Below are positions 25,228 through 33,400 of a stretch of 64,000 nt of DNA, in pieces. The notes under the pieces are model-generated. The model saw only the letters and a program-made list of their open reading frames with translations. It ran no database searches and was not told the origin of the DNA. Numbering within the stretch: the stretch's first letter is position 1; the number at the start of each line of letters is the position of its first letter. Source of the stretch: Spirochaetota bacterium (lineage in GTDB: Bacteria > Spirochaetota > UBA4802 > JAKQUI01); assembly GCA_029562645.1 (NCBI GenBank), contig JAKQUI010000077.1, positions 300,625 to 364,624 on the forward strand. The letters run 5' to 3'. Made by a program: the position numbers and the translations under genes.

Positions 25228-26283
25228 TTACGAAAAGAACAGCTCGAGCGGATATCCCCGTCTGCGAAGGGGGCCGCGCACCGATTTATAGGCGCCGAAC
25301 TGATCGATGACGGTGCCGGCTTTTTCGCAGGGCGCGTCGATGGGGATGATGTATTTCGCATTGAGGTGTGAGACGGTGTCGGTGAAAACGATCATCTCCT
25401 CGAACGGTCCCGAAACGAGCCGGTCGCTTTCGTTCACGCAGGTGAGAAGATGATAGTGCCCCTCCGCGATGCGGTCGCGCGTGGCGCGCAGGTCGGGGAT
25501 GAGATTGCGCAGATAGTGGTAGTTCACCGAGGCGTGCAGAATGGCGAGCCCGCCCGCCTGGCGCGCGGCGATATAGTCCGCAAGCGGCGCGAGCGCCGCC
25601 GTCGAGATGTCCTGCAGCGTGAAGGCGACGAGCGTCGAGGGGGTGTCGTGCGCGATGAGGTGGGCGAGCAGCGCCTCGTCCGATCCCAGGCTCGCACCAG
25701 CGAGGTATGGCGCCGGAATCGCGTCGGCGCACATGAGGGCTCGTTGCGGCGATGCGTCAACGAGCCGCCGGAGCGTCGCGGCGGCGGCGATCCCGCGGCA
25801 GGCGCCGAAATAATACACCGTCTCGTACGAATCATGGCTGGCGGATGCGCCGCTTGCGGGGATGCCGTGCGCGGCCAGAAGATCGATTTTTTCGAGATCG
25901 GCGGCGAGCGTGAAGGAGTACAGCGCGTGGCTGTGCGCGCGCGCCGATTCCGCCACCATGTAGATCTCCTCGACGGTGAGCGTGGGCGAAAGGGACACCA
26001 GGATGCGGTTGCGGTCGTAGCCGCTGGTGAAATACATCATCTGGAAGGGAAGTTTTTGATCGACGGCTACCTCCGGACGGTCGTGGCCCGGGCAGCAGGC
26101 GGGGCACTGCGCGCAGCAGGCGTCGGCCAGCGCATCGGGCTCGCCGTTCGTCGGGCGGATGCGGACGAGGTCGCCATCGCGCGTTTCGAGCGTGATGGCG
26201 CAGGCATTCCCGCAGCGGATGCAGTGGGTGTCGGCGCGTTCGGGCGCGCCGTGGGCGGACCTCGGGCCGGTGTCAATCATCAC
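25228..26283 (-). CDS. cysteine-rich Fe-S protein, possibly a molybdopterin oxidoreductase/NuoG-like relic
   Basis: 351 residues, no signal peptide. The N-terminus has CIRCGNAC followed by CCAQCPACCPGH, which could bind one or two Fe-S clusters. The remainder is an alpha/beta protein that is not clearly recognised. The cluster pattern and the end (VIDQFGAYKSVRGPLRRRGYP) faintly recall the molybdopterin-domain part of NuoG-type subunits, but the active-site regions are missing, so this is weak. It is divergent from nfnAB, and the two may share an electron-transfer role. The start (26283 or 26280) lacks a good ribosome site. Confidence 0.55.
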   Translation of the reverse strand: MMIDTGPRSAHGAPERADTHCIRCGNACAITLETRDGDLVRIRPTNGEPDALADACCAQCPACCPGHDRPEVAVDQKLPFQMMYFTSGYDRNRILVSLSPTLTVEEIYMVAESARAHSHALYSFTLAADLEKIDLLAAHGIPASGASASHDSYETVYYFGACRGIAAAATLRRLVDASPQRALMCADAIPAPYLAGASLGSDEALLAHLIAHDTPSTLVAFTLQDISTAALAPLADYIAARQAGGLAILHASVNYHYLRNLIPDLRATRDRIAEGHYHLLTCVNESDRLVSGPFEEMIVFTDTVSHLNAKYIIPIDAPCEKAGTVIDQFGAYKSVRGPLRRRGYPLELFFS

Positions 26284-26492
26284 ACGGCCGCCGTACTGGT
26301 ATGTGGTGCCTGTGGCGCATTGGCCGAATCATCCCATTGCCGTTGAGTTTTGTCAATAGATAAGAACGCAGTCTAACGACTGGCGCTCATTTCCCCACTG
26401 GACATCCGTGTAGGTTGTGCGGACGGACGGTGCGCGCATACCGTGCGGTGCAGATCGGCTTACAGATATGTGCATGAAAAAAATTCCATCGT

Positions 26493-26618
26493 GTAAAGGA
26501 AAAATCTTTACTTTTTCTATACTAATTTGGCCATAATTTTTTTTAGTGTCGCTAATTGCTCACGAAGGGCGTTCCGTTTTTCCGATTCTGCGAAACCGGG
26601 ATGATTGACGTTTCGCAG
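26493..26618. promoter_or_regulatory. regulatory gap upstream of nfnA with two inverted repeats
   Basis: The 385-bp gap 26284-26668 contains no gene. It holds a small hairpin GTAAAG/CTTTAC (26493-26511) followed by TTTTTC, and a 9-bp dyad CTGCGAAAC-N13-GTTTCGCAG (26588-26618) ending 50 bp before nfnA. The first could be an attenuator, the second an operator. Confidence 0.4.
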
Positions 26619-26668
26619 TGAGGGCGTCTTTTCGTAGGCTGGAACGCCGCTCCGCTATGGTTGGTGCT

Positions 26669-27511
26669 ATGTACGAAATTCTCCGTAAAACCGTGCTGTC
26701 AAACGCCGTCAAGGAAATCGATGTCGCGGCGCCGCAGATCGCGAAGAAGGGTAAGGCCGGGCAGTTCGTCGTGCTGCGCGTGCACGAGCAGGGCGAGCGC
26801 ATCCCCCTGACCATCGCCGATTTCGATCGGGAGAAGGGCTTCGTCACCTTGGTCTATCAGGAGGTGGGGAAATCGACCCGCCACCTGGGAACCCTGGGGG
26901 TGGGTGATTCGCTGGCCAGCCTCACCGGACCGCTGGGCCACGCCTCCGACATCAAGAAATACGGGACGGTCGTGTGCGTCGGCGGCGGCGTGGGGATCGC
27001 CCCGCTCTATCCGATCGCGCGCGAACTGAAGCGCGCGGGGAACCGGGTGCTCTCCATCATCGGCGCGCGCAACCGGGACCTCCTCTTCTGGGAGGACAAG
27101 ATGGCCGCGATCTCCGACCGCCTCATCGTGTGCACCGACGACGGAAGCCACGGTCGTAAGGCGCTGGTGACCGAACCGCTCAAGGAGCTCTTCGAATCGG
27201 GCGAGGAAACGATCGCGCATACGTGGGCCATCGGCCCCGCCATCATGATGAAATTCTGCTGCCTGGTCACCAAGTCGTTCAATGCCCCGACGACGGTGAG
27301 CCTGAACACCATCATGGTGGACGGAACGGGCATGTGCGGCGCCTGCCGGGTGAAAACGGCGACCAAGACCTATTTCGCGTGCGTGGACGGCCCGGAGCTG
27401 GACGGCCACGAAATCGATTGGGACCTGCTCCTGTCGCGGCAGGGCCAGTATTTAAATCTTGAAAAGCAGGCGGACGAGCGCTATCGTTCGAGCTGCGCCT
27501 GCGGATCGTGA
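26669..27511 (+). CDS. nfnA: NADH-dependent ferredoxin:NADP+ oxidoreductase small subunit NfnA (SudB-like)
   Basis: 280 residues. The FNR-type module has the FAD-binding RIPLTIAD, the NAD-binding glycine motif CVGGGVGIAPLYP and C-terminal [2Fe-2S] ligands in DGTGMCGACR plus YFACVDGPELDGHEIDWD, the usual NfnA/DHOD-electron-transfer-subunit arrangement. With the following gene it forms the Nfn complex, which bifurcates electrons from NADPH to NAD+ and ferredoxin in the cytoplasm, or reduces polysulfide as sulfide dehydrogenase. ATG at 26669 is taken as the start (another at 26657). It is 55 bp from nfnB and co-transcribed. The annotation is secure at family level; which reaction dominates is not. 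Confidence 0.92.
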   Translation: MYEILRKTVLSNAVKEIDVAAPQIAKKGKAGQFVVLRVHEQGERIPLTIADFDREKGFVTLVYQEVGKSTRHLGTLGVGDSLASLTGPLGHASDIKKYGTVVCVGGGVGIAPLYPIARELKRAGNRVLSIIGARNRDLLFWEDKMAAISDRLIVCTDDGSHGRKALVTEPLKELFESGEETIAHTWAIGPAIMMKFCCLVTKSFNAPTTVSLNTIMVDGTGMCGACRVKTATKTYFACVDGPELDGHEIDWDLLLSRQGQYLNLEKQADERYRSSCACGS

Positions 27512-27566
27512 CCATGCGCCGTTCGGCGCCGATACTATCTTTGCATTGGGATCGAGATAAAGGGCC

Positions 27567-29027
27567 ATGGATAAACCAAAAGAGCTGACAGCGCAGGAGC
27601 GCAGAAAAATCCCCCGGCAGGAGATGCCGATGCAACCCCCGGCCGAGTCGGGGCGGAATTTCAGCGAGGTCGCGACCGGCTTCACTGAGGCGAGCGCCGT
27701 CGCCGAGGCGGACCGCTGCATCCAATGCAAAAACCCCAAGTGCGTCAAGGGCTGTCCCGTCGAGGTGCCCATCCCCGAGTTCATCAAGGCGCTGCGCGAG
27801 GGACAGATGAGCGAATCGGCGCGGATCCTGAAAAGCACCAACAACCTTCCCGCCGTGTGCGGCCGCGTATGTCCCCAGGAGACGCAGTGCGAGCTGGAAT
27901 GCATCCTGGGGATTAAGGGAGAACCGGTCGCCATCGGCAGGCTGGAGCGCTATGTGGCCGATTGGCAGCTGGCCAACGAGAAGCCCCGCGTCGAGCGGGC
28001 GAAGCCGACCGGCAAGCGGGTCGCGATCATCGGCACGGGGCCGGCGGGGCTCACCTGCGCCGCCGACCTGGCCAAGATGGGGCACGCGGTCACCATGTTC
28101 GAGGCGCTCCACGTGGCCGGCGGGGTGCTCATGTACGGCATTCCCGAATTCCGCCTTCCGAAGGCGATCGTGCAGGCGGAGATCGATTATGTGCGGGAGC
28201 TGGGGGTGGAGATCCTCCTGGACCAGGTCATCGGAAAGATCTTCACGCTCGACGAGCTCCTGAACGAGGAAAAGTTCGACGCGATCTTCCTGGGCACCGG
28301 TGCGGGGCTCCCCACGTTTCTCAATATCCCCGGCGAAAACAACAATGGCGTGTTCTCCGCCAACGAGTTCCTCACCCGGGTGAATCTCATGAAGGGCTAC
28401 CTCTTCCCCGAGTGGGACACGCCGGTGAGCGTGGGCCGCAAGGTGGTCGTCTTTGGCGCGGGGAACGTGGCGATGGACGCGGCGCGCTGCGCGCTTCGCA
28501 TCGGAAACATCATGAGCCAGAAGAACGGCACGCCGCCGCCGAAGGTGCATATCGTCTATCGCCGTTCGCGCGAGGAGATGCCGGCGCGGGCCGAGGAGAT
28601 CCATCATGCCGAGGAGGAGGGCGTCGAGCTCAACCTGCTCACCACGCCCCTCGAGATACTGGCCGACGAGAAAAACAATGTGCGCGCGGTGCGGTGCCTG
28701 CAGAACCGACTCGGCGATCCGGACGCGAGCGGCCGCCGCAGCCCCGTGCCGATCCCGGGCTCCGAGTTCGAGATCGAGGCCGACACCGTGATCGTCGCCA
28801 TCGGCACCAGCCCCAATCCCCTCGTCTTTCACGACGCCGCGGGTCTTGAGCGCGGCAAGTGGGGCACGGTGGTCGCCGACGAACAGATCGGCAAAACGAA
28901 AAAAGACCGCGTGTGGGCCGGCGGCGATATCGTCACCGGCGCCGCGACCGTCATCAGCGCCATGGGCGCCGGAAAGCGCGCGGCGGTCGACATCGACACC
29001 TTCCTCATGGGCACGCCGCGCGCCTAA
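27567..29027 (+). CDS. nfnB: NfnB / GltD-like FAD-dependent oxidoreductase large subunit
   Basis: 486 residues. The N-terminal [4Fe-4S] domain (~45-125) has CIQCKNPKCVKGCP and CGRVCPQETQCELEC, then a FAD-binding GTGPAGLTCAADLA (~150) and a NADPH-binding GAGNVAMDAARCALR (~300). The C-terminal FAD region is GGDIVTGAATVISAMGAGKRAA. Paired with NfnA it is the large subunit of the NADH-dependent ferredoxin:NADP oxidoreductase, and it closely resembles the glutamate synthase small subunit GltD. With no gltB nearby, Nfn is the better call. It links NADPH, NADH and ferredoxin pools, which fits the hydrogenase at 49-53 kb. Confidence 0.92.
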   Translation: MDKPKELTAQERRKIPRQEMPMQPPAESGRNFSEVATGFTEASAVAEADRCIQCKNPKCVKGCPVEVPIPEFIKALREGQMSESARILKSTNNLPAVCGRVCPQETQCELECILGIKGEPVAIGRLERYVADWQLANEKPRVERAKPTGKRVAIIGTGPAGLTCAADLAKMGHAVTMFEALHVAGGVLMYGIPEFRLPKAIVQAEIDYVRELGVEILLDQVIGKIFTLDELLNEEKFDAIFLGTGAGLPTFLNIPGENNNGVFSANEFLTRVNLMKGYLFPEWDTPVSVGRKVVVFGAGNVAMDAARCALRIGNIMSQKNGTPPPKVHIVYRRSREEMPARAEEIHHAEEEGVELNLLTTPLEILADEKNNVRAVRCLQNRLGDPDASGRRSPVPIPGSEFEIEADTVIVAIGTSPNPLVFHDAAGLERGKWGTVVADEQIGKTKKDRVWAGGDIVTGAATVISAMGAGKRAAVDIDTFLMGTPRA

Positions 29028-29045
29028 CGGTCCGTTCGCGCCGGG

Positions 29046-29064
29046 ACCCGGCCGCGGGCCGGGT
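29046..29064. terminator. GC hairpin between convergent nfnB and gap
   Basis: ACCCGGCC-GCG-GGCCGGGT, a perfect 8-bp stem with a tight loop and no T-tract. It may serve as a transcription stop for nfnB. Confidence 0.4.
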
Positions 29065-29165
29065 GCGCCCGACGTTCCGTGCATGGGACGCGGTGCGCGG
29101 CGCGCCGCGCACCGGTATCACCCTGTTCCCGAACGACTTTCCCGATGCGCGCACGCCCTGTCGAA

Positions 29166-30317
29166 TCATCCCCTGCCGGTCATGTGGTCGTAGAGCCGCA
29201 GGAGCGAGCACACATAGCCGTACTCGTTGTCGTACCAGAAGTTGAGATCGAACATCGTGAAATACTCGCTGCCGCGCTTCGAGGTGCGCCGGTGCGTAAA
29301 GGGCGCGTCGTACACGGTGGAGTGGGTGCTGCCGATGATGTCCGCGCTCACCAGGCTCTCGTCGGAGTAGCGCATCACCTCCGGATATTTCTCTGAATAG
29401 CTCCGCATGATCCCGTGCATGTAGGCGTCGTCGTACTCGCCCATGATGGAGACGTCCATGACCACGATGGAGCCGGTGTTGGTGGGGACGCGGATGGACG
29501 AGGCCTGCGAGCCGATGCCCAGCGTGCGTATCTCCGGGATCACCTCGAGGACCGCGTTGGCGGCGCCGGTGGAGGTGGGGATCATGTTATTGAAGGTGCT
29601 GCGGTTCTTGCGCGTGTCCTTGGAGCCGGCCGTGGGGACGGTGTCCAGCGTGCTCTGCGAGTTCGTCGCGGCGTGCACGGTGGTGATGGCGAACGAGAGC
29701 AGCTTGTCGCCGAAGTGGTCCACCAGCGCCTTGATGGGCGGCGCGCAGCAGTTGGTGGTGCACGACGCATTGGATATGATGGCGTGCTTGTCGGGATCGT
29801 AGGCGTGGATGTTCACGCCGCCCACGACGGTCACGGCGTCGTCGGGCATCAGCGCCCCCTTGTTCTTGATCTTGAACGGGGCCGTGAGGACCACCTTCTT
29901 GCTGTGCGCGAGGTGGCCGCGAAGGCCCTTGGGCTCGGTGATGGTCGGATCGGTCGCCTTGCCGGTGGTGTCGAAGACGAGCTCGACGCCGTGGTCCGCC
30001 CAGGGGATCTCGCCTGCGACGCGGTACTTCGGGTCGTTGAGCCAGATCACCTTGACGCCGTTCAGGTACAAGGTCTTGTCGCGGATTTCGACCCGCTTCT
30101 TCGGGTTCGCGCCCCAGTAGAATTTCGCGTAATTCCCGTAGGTCGAATCGTATTCCAGATAGGCGGCGAGATCCTTGATCCCGGCGCCCACCTCGCGACC
30201 GGTGGAGATCGCGATCGACTCCTGCTCTGCGCGGTGCGTGAGCGCCCACGCCATAAGCTTGCCGATACGCCCGATGCCGTTCACGCCGATTGGCGTTGTG
30301 TGCGATATGGTGCTCAT
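29166..30317 (-). CDS. gap: glyceraldehyde-3-phosphate dehydrogenase
   Basis: 383 residues, about 45 longer than typical bacterial GapA. NAD-binding GVNGIGRIGKLMAWAL opens the protein. The catalytic cysteine is in the hallmark SNASCTTNC, and the phosphate-site motifs (TVHAATNSQ; TSTGAANAV; DLNFWYDNEYGYVCSLL) are present. The extra length comes from insertions in the N-terminal half (for example around residues 55-85, YGNYAKFYWGANPKKRV), a form known from some anaerobes and plastid-like or archaeal-flavoured lineages. It converts G3P to 1,3-bisphosphoglycerate with NAD(P)+. AAGGAGGAACC precedes the ATG. It follows the large PEP-binding gene in the same direction (147-bp gap with a repeat). Confidence 0.95.
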   Translation of the reverse strand: MSTISHTTPIGVNGIGRIGKLMAWALTHRAEQESIAISTGREVGAGIKDLAAYLEYDSTYGNYAKFYWGANPKKRVEIRDKTLYLNGVKVIWLNDPKYRVAGEIPWADHGVELVFDTTGKATDPTITEPKGLRGHLAHSKKVVLTAPFKIKNKGALMPDDAVTVVGGVNIHAYDPDKHAIISNASCTTNCCAPPIKALVDHFGDKLLSFAITTVHAATNSQSTLDTVPTAGSKDTRKNRSTFNNMIPTSTGAANAVLEVIPEIRTLGIGSQASSIRVPTNTGSIVVMDVSIMGEYDDAYMHGIMRSYSEKYPEVMRYSDESLVSADIIGSTHSTVYDAPFTHRRTSKRGSEYFTMFDLNFWYDNEYGYVCSLLRLYDHMTGRG

Positions 30318-30419
30318 TGGTTCCTCCTTGGGTGATGGTTTGGTGCTTTCCTGCCGTAGTCTATGAGAAACGCCGCCCGCGTGTCGACAATGAGCGGTCG
30401 TGCTCTCGCGATCGCGTCT

Positions 30420-30467
30420 GTCCTCTCCCTGTCGATGGGGGAGGTGTCCGAGGGACGGAGGGGGTCA
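30420..30467. repeat. dispersed GC-rich palindromic repeat, copy f
   Basis: TCTCCCTGTCGATGGGGGAG then GTGTCCGAGGGACGGAGGGG GTCA. Its last three bases are the stop codon of the minus-strand PEP-binding gene, so the repeat has defined that gene's end. Confidence 0.6.
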
Positions 30468-33400
30468 TCGCACCACATACGTCTTCTTCCGCGTCCGGTG
30501 ATACCCCAGATACACGTGCCCCGTCGCGCCGTCGATGGTGATAAAATCCCCCTCGCGGATGATCGTGATGCCCTCCTCGGGGTCCTCGTTCGTGATGATT
30601 CCCTGCCGGTTCTCCTCGTCGATGCGCATGATGGAAAAATCGCTCACGCCGGATTTCTCGAGCCGGCGCATCTGCAGCACCGCGTGCGAGGTCATCCCGC
30701 CGATGCAGGTGAGGATGCCGTCGGATTTCTCCAGGCCGATCACGTCCTCCGGATTGGTCTCGGGGCGCACCAGGATGATCTTGTCGCCCGCGTACTTGCC
30801 GCGCACCAGGTCGATGCGGTCGATGTCGAAGACCACGCGCCCCGACACCGCGCCGCCGGAGGCCGCCAGGCCCTGTCCCAGCAGGTAGTCCTGCAGCTCG
30901 TCGGGATGGCCCACCAGCTCCTCGGTCTCGAAGGCGTGCTTCACCATCCCGCGGATCTGCAGGATGTAGAGCACGCCGTTCTCGAGGGTGAACTCGATCT
31001 CCACGTCGTTGCCCCAGCGCTGCCGGATGCGCCGCACCGTGTCGAAGAGGAGCCGGTAGGTCTCGGGGAACTCCTTCTCGAGCGAGACGAACGAGCGCAG
31101 GCGCGGGTAGGCCCACTTCTGCTCCTCGCTGATGGGGAAGACCTTCGCGACGCCGCTGACGATGTCGTGCCCCTGGGCGCGCGTCTTGTATTCGCCGAAG
31201 AGGCTGATGTTCTCGCGCCCCAGGTAGGCGCTGTGCACCACGCCGGTGATGTCCGTGGGCGAGTAGTTGCCGAAGACCATCTTCTGCACGATCACGGCGG
31301 TCCCCCACGCGTCGGAGAGGTTCACGAACCGCCGGTAGTTCTTCGCGATCGTCGACTCCCACGAGCGGTACACCGCGATGATGGCGTAGAAGAGCTGCGT
31401 GTACGGGTCCTTGGGAATGGAGTACGAGTGCTTGTTGATGACATAGCGGTACTTGCGCGTGAGCGCCTCCATCTGCGCGCCGGTGAGCTTCTCTTTGAGC
31501 GGGACGCCGGCCTCGTCCTTCGCGCGCTGCATCAGGTTCTCGAAGACGGAGCGGTCGATCCCGTAGGTGGAGATCGCGAAATCCTGGATCAGGCGGCGGT
31601 AGCAGTCGTAGGCGAACCAGGGATCGCGCGCGGCGAAGTGGTCGATGATCTCCTGGGTGATGCCGATGTTCGTGATGGTGTCCATCACCCCCGGCATGGA
31701 GAAAACGGCGCCGCTGCGCACCGACAGGAGCACCGGGTCGCGCGGGTTCGCGAACCGTCCCCCCGTGAACGCATCGACGTAGCGGCGCAGCGAGTAGATA
31801 ACCTTGCGGCGAAAGCGCGGGTTGTTCACGGAGCCGTCCCGGATGCGCTTGAACAGCTCAGTGGAAAGGACAAACCCCTCGGGCACCGCGATCCCGTCCA
31901 TGTTCGCCGCGAACACGAGACCGTGTCCCTTGGCGCCCACCTTCCACACCGGCGCGTGGGTCGTCCCCTCGGGGGGCTGATGCGCGGCGACGCGGAGCGG
32001 GAAGAGGTTGCGCCCCCGGCTGAAGCGGGGCTGCGAGCCGTTGAGGCACACGAAGTCGCCCCGGTTATACAGCTCCTCGGTCAGATAGTCCTTGAGGCGG
32101 ATGAGGAGGTTGTCCATGAGCTGCAGCAGGGGCGACTGCATGATCTGGTCGCGCAAAAAGCGGTCGATGATCACGTCGATGCTCTGCGGGTTTTCGCGGG
32201 GGATGTACTTGGCCGCGATGTTGTCGATCCCGATGCTCCCGATCGCCTGGCGGCACACGTCGGTGAAGGTCTCGTTGAACTGGTCGGCGATCTCGCCGTG
32301 AATATTATGAAGATTGGTCACGATGTCGCGGAACTGCGCGACGGTGATGTGCGGCGACGAGAGGAGGTCGCTCACCATCACCATCTCCTGGTTGGCCAGG
32401 CCGTCGATGATGAAGGTCTTGAAAAACAGCGTGAGCACCGTCTTGACCGTGGGGTAGTCGATGCCCGTCGGCAGGTCCGCCAGGCGCTCGATGACGGTCT
32501 CGAAGAGCCGCAGGCGCACCAAATTGAGATGGAAGAACACCTTGAGCGTGTCGAACTTCTTCTCTTTGTACGAGCCGTACATCGAGGGGATGCCGAAGGC
32601 GATGTGCCGCTTGAACTCGATCGTGTCCACCGGCTCGTAGGTCTTCTCCCCCAGCAGAATATCGTTCTTGAGCGTGTGCTGCAGCGCCAACAGCGCCTCG
32701 AGCGCGGCGATGGTGTCGGCGCCATCGAGGAGCTCGAAGAAGCCCTCGGGCGCCTCGAAGAGCTCCTCGTCGGCGTAGTGGCGCAGTTTCTGCGCGCAGC
32801 GAACGTCGGAGAAGTTGTATTTGTCGTACAGCATCCGGTACACGTGCAGGAAGGTGATGAACTTCTCGATGTTCACCGAGGAGATGGCGCTGGTGTCGGT
32901 CCCGCCGAAGAGGTCGCGGAATTCCTCGTCGGAGATCTCGTAGAGAAAGGCCCAGATCGCCTGCTTCGACACGTCCACGCCGAACTTATTGCGGATGAGC
33001 TCCAGCATGACGGTCATCTCCGCGGGATTGCGCGTTTCGAAGTAGCTCGCAAAGCACGCCGCCGCGTCGTCACGATCGGCGCGGCTCACTCCGGCGATCT
33101 CGCCCTCGGCGACGAAGGACGTGAAACGCTCGCGGCCCACCGCGAGCAGGAAATCCCAGAAGGGGAGCGCGGCGTGCTCCGGGAATGCGCGCCGGGCCGC
33201 ATCGACGATCGCGCGCGCCGGTCCCTCGCGATCCAGATTCACCATGCGGTAGAATCCGTCGAGCTCCCGGTACACCTCGTCCGGGACCAGTCCCGACAGG
33301 AGCGAGCGATCGCCCGTCATCCAGAACTCCATCACCCGCTGGACGAGGTGCACCGTACGGCTGCTCGACTCCACGTGCACCTGCTTGCGGATGAAGTGGA

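Noticed and set aside
29415..30335. Plus-strand open frame opposite GAPDH
   Set aside because: Shadow of the GAPDH gene, whose catalytic motif is on the minus strand.
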